Origin: Nemertoderma westbladi
Taxonomy: Eukaryota; Xenacoelomorpha; Nemertodermatida; Nemertodermatidae
DNA: 62,707 nucleotides
Direction of reading: 5' to 3'
Assembly: GCA_032718475.1 (NCBI GenBank)
Contig: JAUCBJ010000824.1
Coordinates: 1-62,707 of the forward strand
Shown in pieces: positions 11,956 through 23,764 of this stretch. The notes beneath the pieces are model-generated. The model was not told the origin of the DNA. It was given only the letters and a program-made list of their open reading frames with translations, and made no database searches. The position numbers were made by a program, and so were the translations under genes. Within the stretch, counting starts at the first letter, position 1. The number at the start of each line of letters is the position of its first letter.

Positions 11956-12027
11956 CAAATTATTTCTGAACAAATTTTAGAACAGCGCTGGCAAATTATT
12001 TCTGAGCAAATTGTAGAACAGCGCTGG
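11956..12027 (+). repeat. 36-bp tandem duplication next to a poly-G/GGT run
   Basis: Two copies of a 36-bp unit start CAAATTATTTCTGA and end AGAACAGCGCTGG. About 15 bases further on there is a G-run of roughly 22 (about 12044-12066) followed by (GGT)n. It lies just downstream of LamG exon 4 in that gene's orientation. Confidence 0.8.
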
Positions 12028-12172
12028 CGGTGAGCTTGGGGGAGGGGGGGGGGGGGGGGGGGGGGGTGTGGTGGTGGTGGATCTCATAAAGGGCCTCAGA
12101 AGGGACAGTTACAAGAATTAATGAAAGTTGAAAAATACATTTTATTCATTATATTTAATTACAATGACAAAC

Positions 12173-12838
12173 CTGTATCAATTCCAATCTGTGTCTCAAA
12201 TTCTAAACTTTCATCATAAATAGAATCCATCCGAACTTCTGGTACATAATAATCGTAATATCGAGCTTGGGCAATATATCCTTTAAAGGCAATCCCATCT
12301 ATTTCCCGTTTCCCAATATTCAGAGTGTTCTTAGTATCTGCTGTACCTCTAGCTGTTGATGGTGTATCTAACTCCATCTTCTGATGGTCAACATTGCCAA
12401 CTCTCCGACTGTACAACATCACCTTTTTGTCCACTGCATTGACAGCAACAGCCACCATATACCATTCATTAATTTCTACAGCATTAGCCATTGCAAGTGA
12501 TGGTGAAATGCCATTGGCAGAATTATACCATAGAGTTGTTGCTGCGGGATATAACCACAAATGCGAACCTATGGTTGAAGACTCTCCGAATTCAAATATT
12601 GGACCATTTCCCACAGGTTTTACAAAAGCTACCAGAGTAAATGTTTCTGTTAGTAACTCTACACCATGATGAACTGAAACATATCCACTACGGAAATTCA
12701 TTGCCTGGTTATCGACTCCTGATGGTCCTGGAACTAACGATGGACTTTCTTTAATGGTGCCATTTTGTTGTCCCATCTTGTCATTCGCACCATACTCTAT
12801 GTTTAAACTCCAGTGAGCTGAAGGTTGACAAATAATTG
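12173..12838 (-). CDS. LamG/concanavalin A-like domain exon 4 (most downstream in window)
   Basis: A 666-nt exon with acceptor ATATTTGCAG and donor CAG|GTTTGTCA, phase 1-1. It encodes about 222 residues. The early Cys is present (IICQPSAHW), but the late Cys is replaced by Tyr (RYYDYYVPE), so the usual disulfide cannot form. The core blocks are otherwise intact (PGPSGVDNQAMNF, ETFTLVAFVKPVG, IFEFGE, WYMVAVAVNAVDKKVMLYSRRVGNV, LNIGKRE). It is spliced after a 32.5-kb intron that carries the whole 16-bp minisatellite and both gypsy copies, assuming no unseen exon lies in between. The gene continues beyond the left side: no stop codon or polyadenylation region belonging to it was recognised in 1-12172. 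Confidence 0.8.
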
Positions 12839-15099
12839 CTGCAAATATATAAGATATAATGGAATATGATGTTGTAACTATGTCTTACTGGTACTTGTCT
12901 AGGAGTTCTTGTTAAACTTAACGCAACATGTCGTACTTGGTATGCCCTGATGTATATAGGTTGTATGATGAGTCTACGGTAGGAGGAGTCTATGGTAGGA
13001 GGAGTCTACAGTAGGATGAGTCTACGGTAGGAAGAGTCTACAGTAGGATGAGTTTACGGTAGGAGGAGTCTACGGTAGGATGAGTCTACAGAAGGAGGAG
13101 TCTACGGTAGGAAGAGTCTACAGTAGGAGGAGTCTACGGTAGAAGGAGTCTACGGTAGGAGGAGTCTACGGTAGGAGGAGTATACGGTAGGAGGAGTCTA
13201 TGGTAGGAGGAGTCTACGGTAGGAGGAGTCTACGGTAGGAGGGGTCTATGGTAGGATGAGTCTACGGTAGGAGGAGTCTACAGAAGGAGGAGTCTACGGT
13301 AGGAAGAGTCTACAGTAGGAGGAGTCTACAGAAGGAGGAGTCTACGGTAGGAAGAGTCTACAGTATGAGGAGTCTACGGTAGAAGGAGTCTACGGTAGGA
13401 GGAGTCTATGGTAGGATGAGTCTACGGTAGGAGGAGTCTACGGTAGAAGGAGTCTATGGTAGGAAGTGTCTACAGTAGGAGGAGTCTACGGTAGGAGGAG
13501 TCTACGGTAGGAAGAGTCTACAGTAGGAGGGGTCTATGGTAGGATGAGTCTACGGTAGGAGGAGTCTACAGAAGGAGGAGTCTACGGTAGGAAGAGTCTA
13601 CAGTAGGAGGAGTCTACAGAAGGAGGAGTCTACGGTAGGAAGAGTCTACAGTAGGAGGAGTCTACGGTAGAAGGAGTCTACGGTAGGAGGAGTCTATGGT
13701 AGGATGAGTCTACGGTAGGAGGAGTCTACGGTAAAAGGAGTCTATGGTAGGAAGTGTCTACAGTAGGAGGAGTCTACGGTAGGAGGGGTCTACAGTAGGA
13801 GGAGTCTACGGTAGGAGGAGTCTACGGTAAAAGGAGTCTATGGTAGGAAGTGTCTACAGTAGGAGGAGTCTACGGTAGGAGGAGTCTACGGTAGGAGGAG
13901 TCTACAGTAGGAGGAGTCTACGGTAGAAGGAGTCTACGGTAGGAGGAGTCTATGGTAGGATGAGTCTACGGTAGGAGGAGTCTACGGTAAAAGGAGTCTA
14001 TGGTAGGAAGTGTCTACAGTAGGAGGAGTCTACGGTAGGAGGAGTCTATGGTAGGAGGAGTCTACGGTAGGAGGAGTCTACGGTAAAAGGAGTCTATGGT
14101 AGGAAGTGTCTACAGTAGGAGGAGTCTACGGTAGGAGGGGTCTACAGTAGGAGGAGTCTACGGTAGGAGGAGTCTACAGTAGGAGGAGTCTATGGTAGGA
14201 GGAGTCTACGGTAGGATGAGTCTACAGAAGGAGGAGTCTACGGTAGGAGGGGTCTACAGTAGGAGGAGTCTACAGAAGGAGGAGTCTACGGTAGGAGGAG
14301 TCTACGGTAGGAGGAGTCTACAGTAGGAGGAGTCTATGGTAGGAGGAGTCTACGGTAGGATGAGTCTACAGTAGGAGGAGTCTACGGTAGGAGGGGTCTA
14401 CGGTAGGAGGAGTCTACGGTAGGAGGAGTCTACAGTAGGAGGAGTCTATGGTAGGATGAGTCTATGGTAGGAGGAGTCTACGGTAGGATGAGTCTACAGA
14501 AGGAGGAGTCTACAGTAGGAGGAGTCTACGGTAGAAGGAGTCTATGGTAGGAAGTGTCTACAGTAGGAGGAGTCTACGGTAGGAGGAGTCTACGGTAGGA
14601 GGAGTCTACAGTAGGAGGAGTCTACAGTAGGAGGAGTCTATGGTAGGAGGAGTCTATGGTAGGAGGAGTCTATGGTAGGAGGAGTCTACGGTAGGAGGAG
14701 TCTATGGTAGGAGGAGTCTACGGTAGGAGGAGTCTATGGTAGGAGGAGTCTACGGTAGGAGGAGTCTACAGTAGGAGGAGTCTATGGTAGGAGGAGTCTA
14801 TGGTAGGAGGAGTCTATGGTAGGAGGAGTCTACGGTAGGAGGAGTCTATGGTAGGAGGAGTCTACGGTAGGATGAGTCTACGGTAGGAGGGGTCTACAGT
14901 AGGAGGAGTCTACGGTAGAAGGAGTCTATGGTAGGAAGTGTCTACAGTAGGAGGAGTCTACGGTAGGAGGAGTCTACGGTAGGAGGAGTCTACAGTAGGA
15001 GGAGTCTACAGTAGGAGGAGTCTACAGTAGGAGGAGTCTATGGTAGGAGGAGTCTATGGTAGGAGGAGTCTATGGTAGGAGGAGTCTACGGTAGGAGGA

Positions 15100-16608
15100 G
15101 TCTACAGTAGGAGGAGTCTATGGTAGGAGGAGTCTATGGTAGGAGGAGTCTATGGTAGGAGGAGTCTACGGTAGGAGGAGTCTATGGTAGGAGGAGTCTA
15201 CGGTAGGAGGAGTCTATGGTAGGAGGAGTCTATGGTAGGAGGAGTCTATGGTAGGAGGAGTCTACGGTAGGATGAGTCTACGGTAGGAGGGGTCTACAGT
15301 AGGAGGAGTCTATGGTAGGAGGAGTCTATGGTAGGAAGTGTCTACAGTAGGAGGAGTCTACGGTAGGAGGGGTCTACAGTAGGAGGAGTCTATGGTAGGA
15401 GGAGTCTATGGTAGGAAGTGTCTACAGTAGGAGGAGTCTACGGTAGGAGGAGTCTACGGTAGGAGGAGTCTATGGTAGGAGGAGTCTACGGTAGGAGGAG
15501 TCTACGGTAAAAGGAGTCTATGGTAGGAAGTGTCTACAGTAGGAGGAGTCTACGGTAGGAGGAGTCTACGGTAAAAGGAGTCTATGGTAGGAGGAGTCTA
15601 CAGTAGGAGGAGTCTATGGTAGGAAGAGTCTACAGTAGGAGGAGTCTATGGTAGGAGGAGTCTATGGTAGGAGGAGTCTATGGTAGGAGGAGTCTATGGT
15701 AGGAGGAGTCTACAGTAGGATGAGTCTATGGTAGGAGGAGTCTACGGTAGGAGGGGTCTACAGTAGGAGGAGTCTATGGTAGGAGGAGTCTATGGTAGGA
15801 GGAGTCTACAGTAGGAGGAGTCTATGGTAGGAGGAGTCTACGGTAGGAGGGGTCTACAGTAGGAGGAGTCTATGGTAGGAGGAGTCTATGGTAGGAGGAG
15901 TCTACAGTAGGAGGAGTCTATGGTAGGAGGAGTCTACGGTAGGAGGGGTCTACAGTAGGAGGAGTCTATGGTAGGAGGAGTCTATGGTAGGAGGAGTCTA
16001 CAGTAGGAAGAGTCTACAGTAGGAGGAGTCTATGGTAGGAGGAGTCTATGGTAGGAGGAGTCTACAGTAGGAGGAGTCTATGGTAGGAGGAGTCTACGGT
16101 AGGAGGGGTCTACAGTAGGAGGAGTCTATGGTAGGAGGAGTCTATGGTAGGAGGAGTCTACGGTAGGAGGAGTCTATGGTAGGATGAGTCTATGGTAGGA
16201 GGAGTCTACAGTAGGATGAGTCTATGGTAGGAGGAGTCTACAGTAGGAGGAGTCTATGGTAGGAGGAGTCTATGGTAGGAGGAGTCTACGGTAGGAGGAG
16301 TCTACAGTAGAAGGAGTCTACGGTAGGAGGAGTCTACGGTAGGAGGAGTCTATGGTAGGAGGGGTATACTGTAGGAGGAGCCTATGGTAGGATGAGTCTA
16401 TGGTAGGAGGAGTCTATGGTAGGATGAGTCTATGGTAGGAGGAGTCTACAGTAGGAGGAGTCTATGGTAGGAGGAGTCTACGGTAGGAGGAGTCTATGGT
16501 AGGAGGAGTCTACAGTAGGAGGAGTCTATGGTAGGAGGAGTCTACGGTAGGAGGAGTCTGTGGTAGGACGAGTCTACAGTAGGAGGAGTCTATGGTAGGA
16601 GGAGTCTA
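15100..16608 (+). repeat. Partial higher-order copy A within the minisatellite
   Basis: This block reappears downstream at an offset of 2970 bp (for example the GATGAGTCTACGG run at 15271 and 18241), rising to 2986 bp (rare variant GGGGTATACTGT at 16361 and 19347). The 16-bp step between the offsets is one extra unit. Boundaries are approximate. Confidence 0.8.
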
Positions 16609-19600
16609 CAGTAGGAGGAGTCTATGGTAGGAGGAGTCTACAGTAGGAGGAGTCTATGGTAGGAGGAGTCTATGGTAGGATGAGTCTATGGTAGGAAGAG
16701 TCTATGGTAGGATGAGTCTATGGTAGGAGGAGTCTACAGTAGGATGAGTCTATGGTAGGAGGAGTCTACAGTAGGAGGAGTCTATGGTAGGAGGAGTCTA
16801 TGGTAGGAAGAGTCTACAGTAGGAGGAGTCTATGGTAGGAGGAGTCTACGGTAGGATGAGTCTATGGTAGGAAGAGTCTACAGTAGGAGGAGTCTATGGT
16901 AGGAGGAGTCTACGGTAGGATGAGTCTATGGTAGGAGGAGTCTACGGTAGGAGGGGTCTACAGTAGGAGGAGTCTATGGTAGGAGGAGTCTACGGTAGGA
17001 GGAGTCTATGGTAGGAGGAGTCTATGGTAGGATGAGTCTATGGTAGGATGAGTCTATGGTAGGAAGAGCTAGGATGAGTCTATGGTAGGAGGAGTCTACA
17101 GTAGGAGGAGTCTATGGTAGGAGGAGTCTACGGTAGGAGGAGTCTATGGTAGGAGGAGTCTACAGTAGGAGGAGTCTATGGTAGGAGGAGTCTACAGTAG
17201 GAGGAGTCTATGGTAGGAGGAGTCTATGGTAGGATGAGTCTATGGTAGGAAGAGTCTATGGTAGGATGAGTCTATGGTAGGAGGAGTCTACAGTAGGAGG
17301 AGTCTATGGTAGGAGGAGTCTACAGTAGGAGGAGTCTATGGTAGGAGGAGTCTATGGTAGGAAGAGTCTACAGTAGGAGGAGTCTATGGTAGGAGGAGTC
17401 TACGGTAGGATGAGTCTATGGTAGGAAGAGTCTACAGTAGGAGGAGTCTATGGTAGGAGGAGTCTACGGTAGGATGAGTCTATGGTAGGATGAGTATATG
17501 GTAGGAAGAGTCTAGAGTAGGAGGAGTCTATGGTAGGAGGAGTCTATGGTAGGAAGAGTCTACAGTAGGAGGAGTCTATGGTAGGATGAGTCTATGGTAG
17601 GAAGAGTCTACAGTAGGAGGAGTCTATGGTAGGAGGAGTCTACGGTAGGATGAGTCTATGGTAGGAGGAGTCTACAGTAGGATGAGTCTATGGTAGGATG
17701 AGTCTATGGTAGGAAGAGTCTACAGTAGGAGGAGTCTATGGTAGGATGAGTCTATGGTAGGAAAAGTCTACAGTAGGAGGAGTCTATGGTAGGAGGAGTC
17801 TACGGTAGGATGAGTCTATGGTAGGAGGAGTCTACAGTAGGAGGAGTCTATGGTAGGAGGAGTCTACGGTAGGATGAGTCTATGGTAGGAGGAGTCTACG
17901 GTAGGAGGGGTCTACAGTAGGAGGAGTCTATGGTAGGATGAGTCTATGGTAGGAGGAGTCTACGGTAGGATGAGTCTACAGAAGGAGGAGTCTACAGTAG
18001 GAGGAGTCTACGGTAGAAGGAGTCTATGGTAGGAAGTGTCTACAGTAGGAGGAGTCTACGGTAGGAGGGGTCTACAGTAGGAGGAGTCTATGGTAGGAGG
18101 AGTCTATGGTAGGAGGAGTCTATGGTAGGAGGAGTCTACGGTAGGAGGAGTCTATGGTAGGAGGAGTCTACGGTAGGAGGAGTCTATGGTAGGAGGAGTC
18201 TATGGTAGGAGGAGTCTATGGTAGGAGGAGTCTACGGTAGGATGAGTCTACGGTAGGAGGGGTCTACAGTAGGAGGAGTCTATGGTAGGAGGAGTCTATG
18301 GTAGGAAGTGTCTACAGTAGGAGGAGTCTACGGTAGGAGGGGTCTACAGTAGGAGGAGTCTATGGTAGGAGGAGTCTATGGTAGGAAGTGTCTACAGTAG
18401 GAGGAGTCTACGGTAGGAGGAGTCTACGGTAGGAGGAGTCTATGGTAGGAGGAGTCTACGGTAGGAGGAGTCTACGGTAAAAGGAGTCTATGGTAGGAAG
18501 TGTCTACAGTAGGAGGAGTCTACGGTAGGAGGAGTCTACGGTAAAAGGAGTCTATGGTAGGAGGAGTCTACAGTAGGAGGAGTCTATGGTAGGAAGAGTC
18601 TACAGTAGGAGGAGTCTATGGTAGGAGGAGTCTATGGTAGGAGGAGTCTATGGTAGGAGGAGTCTATGGTAGGAGGAGTCTACAGTAGGAGGAGTCTATG
18701 GTAGGAGGAGTCTACGGTAGGAGGGGTCTACAGTAGGAGGAGTCTATGGTAGGAGGAGTCTATGGTAGGAGGAGTCTACAGTAGGAGGAGTCTATGGTAG
18801 GAGGAGTCTACGGTAGGAGGGGTCTACAGTAGGAGGAGTCTATGGTAGGAGGAGTCTATGGTAGGAGGAGTCTACAGTAGGAGGAGTCTATGGTAGGAGG
18901 AGTCTACGGTAGGAGGGGTCTACAGTAGGAGGAGTCTATGGTAGGAGGAGTCTATGGTAGGAGGAGTCTACAGTAGGAAGAGTCTACAGTAGGAAGAGTC
19001 TACAGTAGGAGGAGTCTATGGTAGGAGGAGTCTATGGTAGGAGGAGTCTACAGTAGGAGGAGTCTATGGTAGGAGGAGTCTACGGTAGGAGGGGTCTACA
19101 GTAGGAGGAGTCTATGGTAGGAGGAGTCTATGGTAGGAGGAGTCTACCGTAGGAGGAGTCTATGGTAGGATGAGTCTATGGTAGGAGGAGTCTACAGTAG
19201 GATGAGTCTATGGTAGGAGGAGTCTACAGTAGGAGGAGTCTATGGTAGGAGGAGTCTATGGTAGGAGGAGTCTACGGTAGGAGGAGTCTACAGTAGAAGG
19301 AGTCTACGGTAGGAGGAGTCTACGGTAGGAGGAGTCTATGGTAGGAGGGGTATACTGTAGGAGGAGCCTATGGTAGGATGAGTCTATGGTAGGAGGAGTC
19401 TATGGTAGGATGAGTCTATGGTAGGAGGAGTCTACAGTAGGAGGAGTCTATGGTAGGAGGAGTCTACGGTAGGAGGAGTCTATGGTAGGAGGAGTCTACA
19501 GTAGGAGGAGTCTATGGTAGGAGGAGTCTACGGTAGGAGGAGTCTATGGTAGGACGAGTCTACAGTAGGAGGAGTCTATGGTAGGAGGAGTCTACAGTAG

Positions 19601-20186
19601 GAGGAGTCAATGGTAGGAGGAGTCTACAGTAGGAGGAGTCTATGGTAGGAGGAGTCTATGGTAGGATGAGTCTATGGTAGGAAGAGTCTATGGTAGGATG
19701 AGTCTATGGTAGGAGGAGTCTACAGTAGGAGGAGTCTATGGTAGGAGGAGTCTACAGTAGGAGGAGTCTATGGTAGGAGGAGTCTATGGTAGGAGGAGTC
19801 TATGGCAGGAAGTGTCTACAGTAGGAGGAGTCTACGGTAGGAGGAGTCTACGGTAGGAGGAGTCTATGGTAGGAGGAGTCTACGGTAGGAGGAGTCTACG
19901 GTAAAAGGAGTCTATGGTAGGAAGTGTCTACAGTAGGAGGAGTCTACGGTAGGAGGAGTCTACGGTAAAAGGAGTCTATGGTAGGAGGAGTCTACAGTAG
20001 AAGGAGTCTATGGTAGGAAGACTTTACAGTAGGAGGAATCTATGGTAGGAGGAGTCTACGGTAGGAGGAGTCTATGGTAGGAGGGGTCTACGGTAGGAAG
20101 AGTCTACAGTAGGAGGAGTCTATGGTAGGAGGAGTCTACGGTAGGAGGAGTCTACGGTAGGAGGAGTATACGGTAGGAGGAGTCTA
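16609..20186 (+). repeat. Higher-order repeat copy B, 3578 bp
   Basis: Rare unit variants recur exactly 3578 bp later: GAAGAGCTAG (17063/20641), TCTAGAGTAG (17511/21089), GAAAAGTCTA (17761/21339), TCTACCGTAG (19143/22721), GGGGTATACT (19347/22925). Edges are set from where the 3578-bp register begins and ends and are approximate. Confidence 0.85.
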
Positions 20187-23100
20187 TGGTAGGAGGAGTC
20201 TATGGTAGGAGGAGTCTACAGTAGGAGGAGTCTATGGTAGGAGGAGTCTATGGTAGGATGAGTCTATGGTAGGAAGAGTCTATGGTAGGATGAGTCTATG
20301 GTAGGAGGAGTCTACAGTAGGATGAGTCTATGGTAGGAGGAGTCTACAGTAGGAGGAGTCTATGGTAGGAGGAGTCTATGGTAGGAAGAGTCTACAGTAG
20401 GAGGAGTCTATGGTAGGAGGAGTCTACGGTAGGATGAGTCTATGGTAGGAAGAGTCTACAGTAGGAGGAGTCTATGGTAGGAGGAGTCTACGGTAGGATG
20501 AGTCTATGGTAGGAGGAGTCTACGGTAGGAGGGGTCTACAGTAGGAGGAGTCTATGGTAGGAGGAGTCTACGGTAGGAGGAGTCTATGGTAGGAGGAGTC
20601 TATGGTAGGATGAGTCTATGGTAGGATGAGTCTATGGTAGGAAGAGCTAGGATGAGTCTATGGTAGGAGGAGTCTACAGTAGGAGGAGTCTATGGTAGGA
20701 GGAGTCTACGGTAGGAGGAGTCTATGGTAGGAGGAGTCTACAGTAGGAGGAGTCTATGGTAGGAGGAGTCTACAGTAGGAGGAGTCTATGGTAGGAGGAG
20801 TCTATGGTAGGATGAGTCTATGGTAGGAAGAGTCTATGGTAGGATGAGTCTATGGTAGGAGGAGTCTACAGTAGGAGGAGTCTATGGTAGGAGGAGTCTA
20901 CAGTAGGAGGAGTCTATGGTAGGAGGAGTCTATGGTAGGAAGAGTCTACAGTAGGAGGAGTCTATGGTAGGAGGAGTCTACGGTAGGATGAGTCTATGGT
21001 AGGAAGAGTCTACAGTAGGAGGAGTCTATGGTAGGAGGAGTCTACGGTAGGATGAGTCTATGGTAGGATGAGTATATGGTAGGAAGAGTCTAGAGTAGGA
21101 GGAGTCTATGGTAGGAGGAGTCTATGGTAGGAAGAGTCTACAGTAGGAGGAGTCTATGGTAGGATGAGTCTATGGTAGGAAGAGTCTACAGTAGGAGGAG
21201 TCTATGGTAGGAGGAGTCTACGGTAGGATGAGTCTATGGTAGGAGGAGTCTACAGTAGGATGAGTCTATGGTAGGATGAGTCTATGGTAGGAAGAGTCTA
21301 CAGTAGGAGGAGTCTATGGTAGGATGAGTCTATGGTAGGAAAAGTCTACAGTAGGAGGAGTCTATGGTAGGAGGAGTCTACGGTAGGATGAGTCTATGGT
21401 AGGAGGAGTCTACAGTAGGAGGAGTCTATGGTAGGAGGAGTCTACGGTAGGATGAGTCTATGGTAGGAGGAGTCTACGGTAGGAGGGGTCTACAGTAGGA
21501 GGAGTCTATGGTAGGATGAGTCTATGGTAGGAGGAGTCTACGGTAGGATGAGTCTACAGAAGGAGGAGTCTACAGTAGGAGGAGTCTACGGTAGAAGGAG
21601 TCTATGGTAGGAAGTGTCTACAGTAGGAGGAGTCTACGGTAGGAGGGGTCTACAGTAGGAGGAGTCTATGGTAGGAGGAGTCTATGGTAGGAGGAGTCTA
21701 TGGTAGGAGGAGTCTACGGTAGGAGGAGTCTATGGTAGGAGGAGTCTACGGTAGGAGGAGTCTATGGTAGGAGGAGTCTATGGTAGGAGGAGTCTATGGT
21801 AGGAGGAGTCTACGGTAGGATGAGTCTACGGTAGGAGGGGTCTACAGTAGGAGGAGTCTATGGTAGGAGGAGTCTATGGTAGGAAGTGTCTACAGTAGGA
21901 GGAGTCTACGGTAGGAGGGGTCTACAGTAGGAGGAGTCTATGGTAGGAGGAGTCTATGGTAGGAAGTGTCTACAGTAGGAGGAGTCTACGGTAGGAGGAG
22001 TCTACGGTAGGAGGAGTCTATGGTAGGAGGAGTCTACGGTAGGAGGAGTCTACGGTAAAAGGAGTCTATGGTAGGAAGTGTCTACAGTAGGAGGAGTCTA
22101 CGGTAGGAGGAGTCTACGGTAAAAGGAGTCTATGGTAGGAGGAGTCTACAGTAGGAGGAGTCTATGGTAGGAAGAGTCTACAGTAGGAGGAGTCTATGGT
22201 AGGAGGAGTCTATGGTAGGAGGAGTCTATGGTAGGAGGAGTCTATGGTAGGAGGAGTCTACAGTAGGAGGAGTCTATGGTAGGAGGAGTCTACGGTAGGA
22301 GGGGTCTACAGTAGGAGGAGTCTATGGTAGGAGGAGTCTATGGTAGGAGGAGTCTACAGTAGGAGGAGTCTATGGTAGGAGGAGTCTACGGTAGGAGGGG
22401 TCTACAGTAGGAGGAGTCTATGGTAGGAGGAGTCTATGGTAGGAGGAGTCTACAGTAGGAGGAGTCTATGGTAGGAGGAGTCTACGGTAGGAGGGGTCTA
22501 CAGTAGGAGGAGTCTATGGTAGGAGGAGTCTATGGTAGGAGGAGTCTACAGTAGGAAGAGTCTACAGTAGGAAGAGTCTACAGTAGGAGGAGTCTATGGT
22601 AGGAGGAGTCTATGGTAGGAGGAGTCTACAGTAGGAGGAGTCTATGGTAGGAGGAGTCTACGGTAGGAGGGGTCTACAGTAGGAGGAGTCTATGGTAGGA
22701 GGAGTCTATGGTAGGAGGAGTCTACCGTAGGAGGAGTCTATGGTAGGATGAGTCTATGGTAGGAGGAGTCTACAGTAGGATGAGTCTATGGTAGGAGGAG
22801 TCTACAGTAGGAGGAGTCTATGGTAGGAGGAGTCTATGGTAGGAGGAGTCTACGGTAGGAGGAGTCTACAGTAGAAGGAGTCTACGGTAGGAGGAGTCTA
22901 CGGTAGGAGGAGTCTATGGTAGGAGGGGTATACTGTAGGAGGAGCCTATGGTAGGATGAGTCTATGGTAGGAGGAGTCTATGGTAGGATGAGTCTATGGT
23001 AGGAGGAGTCTACAGTAGGAGGAGTCTATGGTAGGAGGAGTCTACGGTAGGAGGAGTCTATGGTAGGAGGAGTCTACAGTAGGAGGAGTCTATGGTAGGA

Positions 23101-23764
23101 GGAGTCTACGGTAGGAGGAGTCTATGGTAGGACGAGTCTACAGTAGGAGGAGTCTATGGTAGGAGGAGTCTACAGTAGGAGGAGTCTATGGTAGGAGGAG
23201 TCTACAGTAGGAGGAGTCTATGGTAGGAGGAGTCTATGGTAGGATGAGTCTATGGTAGGAAGAGTCTATGGTAGGATGAGTCTATGGTAGGAGGAGTCTA
23301 CAGTAGGAGGAGTCTATGGTAGGAGGAGTCTACAGTAGGAGGAGTCTATGGTAGGAGGAGTCTATGGTAGGAGGAGTCTATGGTAGGAAGTGTCTACAGT
23401 AGGAGGAGTCTACGGTAGGAGGAGTCTACGGTAGGAGGAGTCTATGGTAGGAGGAGTCTACGGTAGGAGGAGTCTACGGTAAAAGGAGTCTATGGTAGGA
23501 AGTGTCTACAGTAGGAGGAGTCTACGGTAGGAGGAGTCTACGGTAAAAGGAGTCTATGGTAGGAGGAGTCTACAGTAGAAGGAGTCTATGGTAGGAAGAC
23601 TTTACAGTAGGAGGAATCTATGGTAGGAGGAGTCTACGGTAGGAGGAGTCTATGGTAGGAGGGGTCTACGGTAGGAAGAGTCTACAGTAGGAGGAGTCTA
23701 TGGTAGGAGGAGTCTACGGTAGGAGGAGTCTACGGTAGGAGGAGTATACGGTAGGAGGAGTCTA
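20187..23764 (+). repeat. Higher-order repeat copy C, 3578 bp
   Basis: The second full copy of the 3578-bp unit, by eye nearly identical to copy B. The register is still visible at ACTTTACAGT (20021/23599) and GAGGAGTATA (20161/23739). It is lost just after 23760, where simple 16-bp units in a different order continue. Confidence 0.85.
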
